DNA of 5,038 nt. Source: Tissierella_B sp964485455. Its GTDB lineage: Bacteria; Bacillota; Clostridia; Tissierellales; Tissierellaceae. Below the pieces are notes generated by a model. It was given only the letters and a program-made list of their open reading frames with translations. It was not told the origin of the DNA and did not search any database. Location: positions 1 through 5,038 of the forward strand of contig CAZAJU010000130.1 in assembly GCA_964485455.1 (NCBI GenBank), written 5' to 3'. Positions 1-5,030 of this stretch are shown here, one piece after another. The position numbers and the translations under genes are program-made. Numbering within the stretch: the stretch's first letter is position 1; every line of letters begins with the position of its first letter.

Positions 1-241
1 CTAATTCTCCAACGAATTTAGAAGCTTCTTTATTCTTTGTAGAAGCAAGGTTTGCTGATTTATCCAAAGTAGAAGCTGAAACTAAAGTATGACCTGCAAC
101 ATCATCAATTATTTGAGCATATATGTGATTGCCGCTTCTATAAACATTTAGTCTAGGTCTTTCGGCAGTACCAAATATTTTCTTTCTTACTCTTTCATGT
201 CTGGCTTTTCTATTTTCTTTCTTGTTTACCTTATTGAACAC
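1..241 (-). CDS. rplR: 50S ribosomal protein L18, 5' part only (runs off the left edge)
   Basis: L18 binds 5S rRNA together with L5 and helps dock it into the central protuberance of the 50S subunit. The window holds the first 80 codons and one base of the next; the family is usually about 120 residues, so roughly the last third lies outside. The visible protein has the basic N-terminal tail of the family (residues 7-21, rich in Lys and Arg), then GTAERPRLNVYRS at 24-36, HIYAQIIDD at 39-47 and VSASTLDK at 54-61, all typical of bacterial L18. The start is GTG at 239-241: an in-frame TGA lies three codons upstream and no in-frame ATG is available. The gene starts 16 bases after rplF ends, with a rather weak ribosome binding site. 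Identification is from remembered family motifs and is supported by position after rplF. The open end is caused by the window edge, not by gene damage. Confidence 0.96.
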   Translation of the reverse strand, partial: MFNKVNKKENRKARHERVRKKIFGTAERPRLNVYRSGNHIYAQIIDDVAGHTLVSASTLDKSANLASTKNKEASKFVGEL

Positions 242-250
242 TCTGTTTCA

Positions 251-257
251 CTCCCTT
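251..257 (-). promoter_or_regulatory. Ribosome binding site of rplR (weak)
   Basis: The site reads AAGGGAG on the minus strand and directly abuts the TAG stop of rplF. It lies 9 bases before a GTG start. It pairs with the 16S 3' end over only four or five bases, less than the AGGAGG cores used by most other genes here. It supports the GTG start because no better site or ATG lies nearby. Coupling to translation of rplF may compensate for it (inference). Confidence 0.7.
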
Positions 258-797
258 CTACTTACCTGTTTTTCCAACCTTACGTCTAATAACTTCATCA
301 GTATATTTAACACCTTTGCCCTTATATGGCTCTGGTTTTCTCCAATCTCTAATCTTAGAAGCATAGTTTCCAACTTGTTGTTTGTCTATACCTTTTACTA
401 AGATTTTGTTATTTCCTTGTACTTCTGTTTCAATTCCCTTAGGGTCTTCCATTTCAACTGGATGTGAATATCCTAAAGTAAGCACTAATTTGTTTCCTTG
501 CTTTGCAGCTCTATATCCAGTTCCTACGATATCAAGAGTCTTAACATATCCTTCAGTAACTCCCACTACCATATTGTTTAATAATGTTCTGGATAAACCA
601 TGAAGTGATTTGTGGTTCTTGTTCTCAGTTGGTCTTGCAACTGTTAGCACACCGTCTTCAATCTTAATATCCATATCTTTATCAATTTGTTGGGATAGTT
701 GACCCTTTGGTCCTTTAACTTCAACAAAATTGTTTGCATCTATCTTAATCTCAACCCCACTTGGCAAGCTGATTGGTTTCAATCCTATTCTTGACAT
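258..797 (-). CDS. rplF: 50S ribosomal protein L6
   Basis: L6 sits on the 50S subunit near the factor-binding site, contacting 23S rRNA domain VI and the sarcin-ricin loop region. The 179-residue product matches the usual length of about 178. It begins MSRIGLKPISLP, as in most L6 proteins, and contains the two repeated alpha/beta folds of the family. Visible landmarks are VKGPKGQLS near residues 28-36, HGLSRTLLNNMVVGV in the first half, GTGYRA in the linker, LGYSHPV in the second half, and the C-terminal RNA-binding signature PEPYKGKGVKY at 155-165, followed by a Lys/Arg-rich tail. The ATG start has AGGAGG seven bases upstream. The stop is TAG. It follows rpsH after 35 bases and precedes rplR by 16. 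Nothing is truncated or unusual. Confidence 0.99.
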   Translation of the reverse strand: MSRIGLKPISLPSGVEIKIDANNFVEVKGPKGQLSQQIDKDMDIKIEDGVLTVARPTENKNHKSLHGLSRTLLNNMVVGVTEGYVKTLDIVGTGYRAAKQGNKLVLTLGYSHPVEMEDPKGIETEVQGNNKILVKGIDKQQVGNYASKIRDWRKPEPYKGKGVKYTDEVIRRKVGKTGK

Positions 798-832
798 GAG
801 TGCACCTCCTGTTCCTATAATCTAGCTATTTA

Positions 833-1228
833 TTACCAAACGTAACAAATAACTTCTCCACCTATATTTTCTTTCCTTGCAACTTTATCTGTCATAATTC
901 CCTTAGAAGTTGAAAGGATTACTATTCCAAGTCCTCCAAGAACTCTAGGTATTTCATCGCTCTTTACATATACTCTAAGTCCTGGTTTGGAAATTCTCTT
1001 AATTCCACTAATAACCTTTTCGTTTTGCTTACCGTACTTTAAATCCACTCTAATTATACCTTGTTTAGCATCATCTATAACATCAAAGCCCTTAATGAAA
1101 CCTTCGTTTAATAGGATTTGTGCTAACTCTTTTTTAATATTAGAAGCAGGAATATCAACTGAATCATGTTTTGCATTACTAGCATTTCTTATTCTCGTTA
1201 ACATATCCGCGATTGGGTCTGTCATCAT
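833..1228 (-). CDS. rpsH: 30S ribosomal protein S8
   Basis: S8 is a primary 16S rRNA-binding protein of the 30S platform, recognising helix 21 in the central domain. In E. coli it also represses the spc operon by binding the mRNA near the rplE start. The product has 131 residues, the normal length. It starts (M)MTDPIADMLTRIRNA, diagnostic of the family, and ends with the RNA-binding signature STSKGIMTDKVARKENIGG (106-124) and the terminal CYVW. Two ATG codons stand in tandem. The first, at 1226-1228, lies 9 bases after the GGAGG core and is preferred; the second would lie 12 bases away and give a 130-residue protein. The Shine-Dalgarno is one of the strongest in the window (AAAGGAGGTAAC). It begins 30 bases after rpsN ends; the stop is TAA. 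Confidence 0.99.
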   Translation of the reverse strand: MMTDPIADMLTRIRNASNAKHDSVDIPASNIKKELAQILLNEGFIKGFDVIDDAKQGIIRVDLKYGKQNEKVISGIKRISKPGLRVYVKSDEIPRVLGGLGIVILSTSKGIMTDKVARKENIGGEVICYVW

Positions 1229-1258
1229 AATTAGTTACCTCCTTTCATTACTTAAATA

Positions 1259-1444
1259 CTACCAACTAGCTTTTTTAACTCCAGGGATTTGACCTTTGTA
1301 TGCTAGCTCTCTAAAACAAATACGGCAAATTCCATATTTTCTTAAAACCGCATGTGGTCTTCCACAAATATTACATCTACTATATGCTCTAGTGCTAAAC
1401 TTAGGTTTTCTTTGTTGTTTAGCAATCATTGATTTCTTTGCCAA
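1259..1444 (-). CDS. rpsN: 30S ribosomal protein S14, short zinc-binding type
   Basis: S14 is a protein of the 30S head, contacting 16S rRNA and S19. This is the short type (61 residues), unlike the ~100-residue zinc-free form of E. coli. It carries a complete zinc site: C24-x2-C27 and C40-x2-C43, in the contexts SRCNICGRPH and GICRICFRE. The tail ELAYKGQIPGVKKASW is the standard ending. The start codon is TTG at 1442-1444. It gives the family N-terminus MAKKSMIAKQ and lies 7 bases after a strong AAGGAGGG; the only nearby ATG (codon 6) would lose conserved residues and sit 22 bases from that site. The gene lies between rplE (17-base gap) and rpsH (30-base gap). Bacteria with this form often hold a second, zinc-free S14 elsewhere, which cannot be judged here. 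Confidence 0.98.
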   Translation of the reverse strand: MAKKSMIAKQQRKPKFSTRAYSRCNICGRPHAVLRKYGICRICFRELAYKGQIPGVKKASW

Positions 1445-1451
1445 GACTTTT

Positions 1452-1459
1452 CCCTCCTT
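1452..1459 (-). promoter_or_regulatory. Ribosome binding site fixing the TTG start of rpsN
   Basis: The minus strand reads AAGGAGGG, seven bases before the TTG at 1442-1444. Spacing and strength match those of the rplV and rpsC sites, and this decides in favour of TTG over the internal ATG. Confidence 0.85.
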
Positions 1460-1461
1460 CT

Positions 1462-2004
1462 TTACTTTTTAAAGGGCATTCCCATTTTCTCTAAGAACAC
1501 TCTAGCTTCTTCATCAGTTTTGGCTGTAGTAACAATTACTATATCTAAGCCTCTGATTGTATCAACCATGTCATACTCTATTTCTGGGAATATAAGTTGT
1601 TCTTTAATACCTAATGCGTAGTTTCCTCTACCATCAAATGAAGTATCACTTACACCTCTAAAGTCTCTAACTCTTGGTAATGCAATGTTCATAAATTTAT
1701 CTAAGAAGTCGTACATTTTCTCTCCTCTAAGAGTTACTTTTGTACCAACCTTCATACCTTCACGTAGTTTAAAGTTTGCAATGGACTTCTTAGCTCTTGT
1801 AATAATTGGCTTTTGACCAGCTATAAGTTCTAATTCCTTAACTGCTGATTCTAAAAGCTTTGGATTGTCTCTAGCTTCACCAATACCCATATTGATTATT
1901 ACTTTTTCAAGCTTAGGAACTTCCATAACGTTCTTATATTGAAATTTTTCCATTAAAGCACTAACTACCTCGTTAGTATATTTATCTTTTAATCTGGAAG
2001 CCAT
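1462..2004 (-). CDS. rplE: 50S ribosomal protein L5
   Basis: L5 binds 5S rRNA with L18 and forms part of the central protuberance, where it contacts the P-site tRNA and the intersubunit bridge to S13. The 180-residue product is of normal length (about 179). The N-terminal signature LEKVIINMGIGEA is at 32-44. The conserved stretch GQKPIITRAKKSIANFKLR starts at 63 and is followed by REGMKVGTKVTLRG. The second half shows RVRDFRGVS, SFDGRGNYALGIKEQLIFPEI and a typical ending around TTAKTDEEARVFLEKMGMPF. The ATG start has GAGGAGGT with the GGAGG core 7 bases upstream. It lies 22 bases after rplX and 17 before rpsN; the stop is TAA. In E. coli the start of this gene carries the S8 repressor site; I could not recognise an equivalent here. 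Confidence 0.99.
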   Translation of the reverse strand: MASRLKDKYTNEVVSALMEKFQYKNVMEVPKLEKVIINMGIGEARDNPKLLESAVKELELIAGQKPIITRAKKSIANFKLREGMKVGTKVTLRGEKMYDFLDKFMNIALPRVRDFRGVSDTSFDGRGNYALGIKEQLIFPEIEYDMVDTIRGLDIVIVTTAKTDEEARVFLEKMGMPFKK

Positions 2005-2026
2005 TCTATTACCTCCTCTCTACTTA

Positions 2027-2341
2027 CTATTTATCTAGAACTTCTCCACATTTCTTACATACTCTTACTTTTTTACCATCAGCTGTAATGTTATGACCTA
2101 TTCTAACTCCTGATTTGTCCTTTTCACAGTAATACATAACCTTTGAAGCATCGATCGCTCCTTCATACTTAAGGATTCCACCTGGATTAGCAGGGCCAGC
2201 AGCCTTCTTATGCTTTGTTATCATGTTGATTCCTTCAACTATAACTCTATTTTCAGATGGCATAGCTTTTAAAACCTTGCCAGTCTTTCCTTTATCTTTA
2301 CCAGAGATTACAACTACAGTATCTCCACTTTTGATTTGCAT
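2027..2341 (-). CDS. rplX: 50S ribosomal protein L24, KOW domain
   Basis: L24 is an early assembly initiator of the 50S subunit, binding the 5' region of 23S rRNA and lying near the tunnel exit. The 104-residue product is of usual length. The KOW domain occupies about residues 4-37, with the motif VISGKDKGKTGKVLKAMP at 11-28, followed by INMITKHKK and the PGGILKYEGAID loop typical of the family. The C-terminal part resembles the zinc-ribbon form seen in many clostridia, but the first cysteine pair is incomplete: C72-E-K-D75, while the second is intact, C95-K-K-C98. The ATG has GAGGAGGTG upstream with 8 bases from GGAGG to the start. Translation ends with two stops in a row, TAG then TAA. It sits 18 bases after rplN and 22 before rplE. 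Confidence 0.98.
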   Translation of the reverse strand: MQIKSGDTVVVISGKDKGKTGKVLKAMPSENRVIVEGINMITKHKKAAGPANPGGILKYEGAIDASKVMYYCEKDKSGVRIGHNITADGKKVRVCKKCGEVLDK

Positions 2342-2359
2342 ACTTTACACCTCCTCTAA

Positions 2360-2728
2360 CTATAGTACTTCAGGTGCTAAGGATATTATTTTCATGAAGT
2401 TTCCTCTTCTTAATTCCCTAGTAACAGGTCCGAATATACGAGTTCCAATTGGATTCTTATCCTCTTTGATAATAACCGCTGCATTATCATCGAATTTAAT
2501 ATATGAACCATCATCTCTTCTAACACCATAACTCGTTCTTACTATTACTGCCTTTACAACATCACCTTTTTTAACAACCCCACCAGGTGTTGCACTCTTA
2601 ACAGCACAAACTACTATATCTCCAACATTTGCATATTTTCTGTTAGTACCACCTAGGATTCTGATAACCAATACTTCTTTCGCGCCAGAGTTATCAGCTA
2701 CCCTCATACGACTTTCGGTTTGAATCAT
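2360..2728 (-). CDS. rplN: 50S ribosomal protein L14
   Basis: L14 is a 23S rRNA-binding protein on the subunit interface; it forms bridges to the 30S and is the docking site of the silencing factor RsfS. The 122-residue product has exactly the common bacterial length. It begins MIQTESRMRVADNSGAK, with the invariant VADNSGAK at 10-17. It then shows RILGGTNRKYANVGDIVV, the TPGGVVKKGDVV loop at 47-58, and the family signature spanning about 60-86 (AVIVRT, R70-R71-D-D-G and FDDNAAV). The C-terminus has GTRIFGPVTRELR and ends SLAPEVL. The start is ATG with GGGAGGT upstream, 8 bases from GGAGG. It begins 28 bases after rpsQ ends; the stop is TAG. No irregularity is seen. Confidence 0.99.
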   Translation of the reverse strand: MIQTESRMRVADNSGAKEVLVIRILGGTNRKYANVGDIVVCAVKSATPGGVVKKGDVVKAVIVRTSYGVRRDDGSYIKFDDNAAVIIKEDKNPIGTRIFGPVTRELRRGNFMKIISLAPEVL

Positions 2729-2756
2729 TTAGAATACCTCCCTTCGATTAAAAGGA

Positions 2757-3011
2757 CTATTTAGCCTTTTCTATAATACTTGATACTCTCCATCTTTTAT
2801 CCTTGCTTAATGGTCTAGTCTCCATTATTTCTACTCTATCACCAATACCACATTCGTTATTTTCATCATGTGCCTTGAATTTTGTTGTCCTCTTTAATTG
2901 TTTCTTATATAAAGGATGAGTTACAAATGTTTCTATAGCTACAACAACTGTCTTATCCATTTTATCGCTAACTACAGTACCAATCTGAACTTTACGATTT
3001 CCTCTTTCCAT
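2757..3011 (-). CDS. rpsQ: 30S ribosomal protein S17
   Basis: S17 is a primary 16S rRNA binder of the 5' domain in the 30S body. It has an OB fold. The 84-residue product matches the family length. Seen in order are the start MERGNRKVQIGTVVSDKMDKT, the strand VVVAIETFVTHPLYKK at 22-37, the basic loop KRTTKFKAHDENN at 40-52, and the signature GDRVEIMETRPLSK at 57-70. It ends with RWRVSSIIEKAK. The ATG at 3009-3011 lies only six bases after the rpmC stop, and its ribosome binding site is inside rpmC, so coupled translation with rpmC is likely (inference). The stop is TAG, with an in-frame TAA three codons later. Confidence 0.99.
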   Translation of the reverse strand: MERGNRKVQIGTVVSDKMDKTVVVAIETFVTHPLYKKQLKRTTKFKAHDENNECGIGDRVEIMETRPLSKDKRWRVSSIIEKAK

Positions 3012-3017
3012 TAGAGA

Positions 3018-3224
3018 TTAAACCTCCTTTCCTATTCCTAGTTCGCGTTCTTTAACGATTGTTTTAACACGAGCTATATCTTTTCTTATTGTTTTTATTC
3101 TTAAGGGGTTATCTAATTGACCAGTAGCCAATTGAAATCTCAAGTTGAATAATTCAGTTTTCAGTTCTGTTAATTCAGTGTTTAATTCTTTTTCTGACAT
3201 TTGGCGAATTTCTTTAGCTTTCAT
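3018..3224 (-). CDS. rpmC: 50S ribosomal protein L29
   Basis: L29 lies next to L23 at the peptide tunnel exit, part of the docking surface for factors that act on nascent chains. The product is 68 residues, close to the usual 63-69, and is an almost wholly helical hairpin. It shows MKAKEIRQMSEKEL at the start, the family motif ELFNLRFQLATGQL at 24-37, then R42-I-x3-R47 and IARVKTIVKERE at 50-61. I chose the ATG at 3222-3224 because it gives the family N-terminus. An in-frame ATG 30 bases upstream would add ten residues not found in the family and lie deeper inside rplP. With the chosen start the gene overlaps rplP by 11 bases in another frame. The last codons (Lys-Glu-Val) double as the rpsQ ribosome binding site. 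The stop is TAA. Confidence 0.97.
   Translation of the reverse strand: MKAKEIRQMSEKELNTELTELKTELFNLRFQLATGQLDNPLRIKTIRKDIARVKTIVKERELGIGKEV
3022..3030 (-). promoter_or_regulatory. Ribosome binding site of rpsQ, inside the 3' end of rpmC
   Basis: The minus strand reads AAAGGAGGT, a near-perfect Shine-Dalgarno. It falls within the last codons of rpmC (AAG GAG GTT for Lys-Glu-Val), just before that gene's TAA. The GGAGG core lies 11 bases from the rpsQ ATG, the longest spacing in this window. Confidence 0.88.
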
Positions 3225-3654
3225 TAGCTTCACCACCCTCACTTTGCTCTTCACGCTTGATAAACTTTGTCTTTATGGAAAGTTTGTGAGCAGCAAGTCT
3301 CATTGCTTCTCTAGCAACTTCTTCATCTACTCCACCCATTTCAAACAAAACTCTACCAGGCTTAACTACTGCTACCCAATATTCTGGTGATCCTTTACCG
3401 GAACCCATACGAGTTTCAGCAGGTTTTTCTGTTACCGGTTTGTCTGGGAATACCTTAATCCAAACATTTCCGCCTCTCTTAATATATCTTGTCATCGCAC
3501 GTCTTGCAGCCTCTATTTGATTGGAAGTTATCCAGGTTGGCTCTAATGCTTGAAGTCCAAAATCACCATAAGTAACAGTATTACCACGATGAGCTTTTCC
3601 TTTCATTCTTCCTCTATGCACTCTACGATATTTTACTCTCTTAGGCATTAACAT
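3214..3654 (-). CDS. rplP: 50S ribosomal protein L16
   Basis: L16 is a late-assembling 50S protein near the A-site tRNA elbow, needed for peptidyl transferase function. The 146-residue product is of normal length (136-147). It begins MLMPKRVKYRRVHRGRMKG, the standard N-terminus of Gram-positive L16. It continues with GDFGLQALEPTWITSNQIEAAR at 30-51, TRYIKRGGNVWIKVFPDKPVT at 55-75, and the conserved loop R82-M-G-S-G-K-G88 next to the A-site, then PEYWVAVVKPGRVLFE. The ATG at 3652-3654 has AAGGAGG with 9 bases from GGAGG to the start. The C-terminal tail ends E-A-N-E-S, and its last codons also encode the start of rpmC in another frame. It follows rpsC after 26 bases; the stop is TAA. Confidence 0.99.
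   Translation of the reverse strand: MLMPKRVKYRRVHRGRMKGKAHRGNTVTYGDFGLQALEPTWITSNQIEAARRAMTRYIKRGGNVWIKVFPDKPVTEKPAETRMGSGKGSPEYWVAVVKPGRVLFEMGGVDEEVAREAMRLAAHKLSIKTKFIKREEQSEGGEANES
3230..3237 (-). promoter_or_regulatory. Imperfect ribosome binding site of rpmC, inside rplP
   Basis: The minus strand reads GGTGGTGA, one mismatch from GGAGGTGA. The GGTGG core is 8 bases before the rpmC ATG. It lies in the codons for Gly-Gly-Glu near the end of rplP. This is the weakest site among the genes here, which fits rpmC being translated mainly by ribosomes finishing rplP (inference). The spacing supports the start at 3224 rather than the ATG at 3254. Confidence 0.65.
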
Positions 3655-3680
3655 TAATATCTTCCTCCTTCCTACAACAA

Positions 3681-4358
3681 TTACTTATCTTCTTCTGAAA
3701 TTTCCTCAACTACTTTAGCAACCTTTTTAGTAGGAAGAACTTCACCTTTATAAAGCCATACTTTTACTCCTAATTTCCCGTAAGTAGTATCAGCTTCAGC
3801 AAAACCATATCCTATATCCGCTCTTAAAGTTTGTAGTGGAATAGTTCCCTCACTGTATCCTTCAGTTCTAGCCATATCAGCTCCGCCTAATCTACCAGAT
3901 ACTGCTGTCTTTATTCCCTTTGCGCCGAATCTCATAGTTCTTTGGATAGCTTGCTTCATTGCTCTTCTGAAAGTAACTCTTCTCTCAAGTTGAGCAGCAA
4001 TGTTTTCAGCAACTAGTTGAGCATCTAACTCAGGAACTTTGATTTCTTCTACGTTTACTACAACACCTTTTTTAGTTAGTTTTTCTAACGCTACTCTTAA
4101 TTCTTCAACTCCTGCTCCACCTCTACCAATAACCATCCCTGGCTTAGCAGTGAATACAGTAACCTTTATTTTATTAGCAGCTCTTTCGATTTCTACTTTA
4201 GAAACGCCAGAGATGAATAATTTCTTCTTTACATATTCACGAATTTTATGATCTTCTAGTAAAAATTCGTTGAAAGTTTTTTTATTAGCATACCACTTTG
4301 AGTCCCATTCCTTAATAACACCGACTCTTAGACCGTGTGGGTTTACTTTTTGACCCAT
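3681..4358 (-). CDS. rpsC: 30S ribosomal protein S3
   Basis: S3 lies on the solvent side of the 30S head at the mRNA entry channel and, with S4 and S5, forms the ribosomal helicase that opens mRNA structure. The 225-residue product is of family length. It starts MGQKVNPHGLRVGVIKEWDSKWYA, typical of Gram-positive S3. The type II KH domain covers about residues 40-108, with the GxxG loop G78-R-G-G81 inside VIGRGGAGVEEL. The C-terminal domain shows FRRAMKQAIQ with R131, R132 and K135, which match the residues tied to helicase activity in E. coli. GRLGGADMARTEGYSEGTIPL, LRADIGYG and GVKVWLYKGE follow. The acidic end EEISEEDK is unremarkable. ATG start; AAGGAGGG lies 7 bases upstream. The gaps are 15 bases to rplV and 26 to rplP; the stop is TAA. 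Confidence 0.99.
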   Translation of the reverse strand: MGQKVNPHGLRVGVIKEWDSKWYANKKTFNEFLLEDHKIREYVKKKLFISGVSKVEIERAANKIKVTVFTAKPGMVIGRGGAGVEELRVALEKLTKKGVVVNVEEIKVPELDAQLVAENIAAQLERRVTFRRAMKQAIQRTMRFGAKGIKTAVSGRLGGADMARTEGYSEGTIPLQTLRADIGYGFAEADTTYGKLGVKVWLYKGEVLPTKKVAKVVEEISEEDK

Positions 4359-4373
4359 TAACTATCCCTCCTT

Positions 4374-4709
4374 CTAATCACGTTCTTTAACTACAACTCC
4401 AATATGACTACTTCTCTTTATTATTGGATAAGCCATACCTTTTGCCTTAGGTCTGAATCTTTTCATTCGAGGACCTTCATTGGCATAAGCTTCTGAAACA
4501 TATAGATTGTCTCTATCTAAGTTAAAGTTATTTTCAGCATTTGCGATTGCAGAGTTAAGCACTTTTTCAAGAGCTTTTGCACCACGTTTTGGTGTGAACT
4601 TTAAGATTGAAAGAGCTTCGTCTACTTGCTTTCCTCTGATTTCATTACATATGAAGTTAACCTTTAAAGGTGAAATCCTTACATATTTTGCTATAGCTCT
4701 AGCTTCCAC
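4374..4709 (-). CDS. rplV: 50S ribosomal protein L22
   Basis: L22 contacts all 23S rRNA domains. Its long beta hairpin lines the nascent peptide tunnel beside L4, at the narrow point where macrolides bind. The 111-residue product is of normal length (110-118). It shows MEARAIAKYVRISPLKVN at the start, IRGKQVDEALSILKFTPKRGA at 24-44, the KVLNSAIANAENN helix at 49-61, and the hairpin from G79 to about H102 (GPRMKRFRPKAKG, then IIKRSSHI). M82-K83-R84, the triplet deleted in an E. coli macrolide-resistant mutant, is present, so nothing here suggests resistance. The start is GTG at 4707-4709; AAGGAGGG lies 7 bases upstream and no alternative ATG gives the conserved N-terminus. It follows rpsS after 21 bases; the stop is TAG, with a second in-frame TAG four codons on. 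Confidence 0.99.
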   Translation of the reverse strand: MEARAIAKYVRISPLKVNFICNEIRGKQVDEALSILKFTPKRGAKALEKVLNSAIANAENNFNLDRDNLYVSEAYANEGPRMKRFRPKAKGMAYPIIKRSSHIGVVVKERD

Positions 4710-4716
4710 TATATTT

Positions 4717-4724
4717 CCCTCCTT
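4717..4724 (-). promoter_or_regulatory. Ribosome binding site fixing the GTG start of rplV
   Basis: The minus strand reads AAGGAGGG, seven bases before the GTG at 4707-4709. The strong match and good spacing support the GTG start, which gives the conserved residues MEARAIAKY. Confidence 0.85.
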
Positions 4725-4730
4725 CTCTTT

Positions 4731-5015
4731 CTATCTAACACCAGATGATCTTTCATTTTTGTCAACATGACTTCTAAATGTTCTTGTTGGAACGAATTCA
4801 CCCAATTTATGACCTACCATATCCTCAGTAATATATACAGGAACGTGCTTTCTTCCGTCATGAACAGCTATTGTATGTGTAACCATTTCTGGAAATATAG
4901 TTGAACGACGAGACCATGTCTTTATTACTTTTTTATCATTAGTTTTATTTAATTCTTCTATTTTCTTAAGAAGATGATCGTCGCAAAAAGGTCCTTTTTT
5001 AAGAGATCTACCCAT
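4731..5015 (-). CDS. rpsS: 30S ribosomal protein S19
   Basis: S19 belongs to the 30S head, forms a complex with S13 and touches the A-site tRNA and the intersubunit bridge region. The 94-residue product is of usual length (92-93). It starts MGRSLKKGPFCDDHLLKKIE, with Cys11 at a position that is often Val. TWSRRSTIFPEMVTHTIAVH follows at 33-52, and the family signature spans 53-77, with DGRKHVPVYI, MVGHKLGEF and PTRTFRSH. The ATG at 5013-5015 has a strong AAAGGAGG with 7 bases of spacing. It is the first gene of the window in the direction of transcription; by the canonical order rplB should lie just beyond the right edge. The stop is TAG. Confidence 0.99.
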   Translation of the reverse strand: MGRSLKKGPFCDDHLLKKIEELNKTNDKKVIKTWSRRSTIFPEMVTHTIAVHDGRKHVPVYITEDMVGHKLGEFVPTRTFRSHVDKNERSSGVR

Positions 5016-5022
5016 GATTATT

Positions 5023-5030
5023 CCTCCTTT
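5023..5030 (-). promoter_or_regulatory. Ribosome binding site of rpsS
   Basis: The minus strand reads AAAGGAGG, with the core 7 bases before the ATG. The remaining bases to the window edge show no end of an upstream gene and are too few to reveal a promoter. Confidence 0.85.

Noticed and set aside
798..832. The longest intergenic gap (rpsH-rplF) as a site for an internal promoter or terminator.
   Set aside because: At 35 bases, largely taken up by the ribosome binding site, it shows no convincing -35/-10 pair and no GC-rich stem with a U-tract.
1223..1228. Two adjacent ATG codons at the rpsH start as a possible dual-start signal.
   Set aside because: The products would differ by one Met only and the spacing favours the first; S8 N-termini commonly vary by a residue or two.
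1960..2045. A possible S8 repressor-binding site around the rplE start, as in E. coli.
   Set aside because: I could not identify a helix 21-like hairpin with a bulged core in this AT-rich junction, which mainly shows stop codons and the rplE ribosome binding site. A covariance-model search would be needed to support it.
3225..3254. A longer rpmC starting at an ATG ten codons upstream.
   Set aside because: The extra residues are absent from L29 proteins I know, they would extend the overlap with rplP, and the start at 3224 has the conserved N-terminus and a correctly spaced Shine-Dalgarno-like site.
4374..4709. Possible macrolide-resistance change in the L22 tunnel hairpin.
   Set aside because: The Met-Lys-Arg triplet at 82-84 and hairpin length are intact; Arg81 and Phe85 look like normal lineage variation.
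382..4770. Several open frames of about 70-100 codons on the plus strand opposite the ribosomal genes.
   Set aside because: Each lies antisense to a clearly conserved ribosomal protein gene, resembles no family I know and has low-complexity hydrophobic/Ser-Thr composition expected of an antisense shadow.
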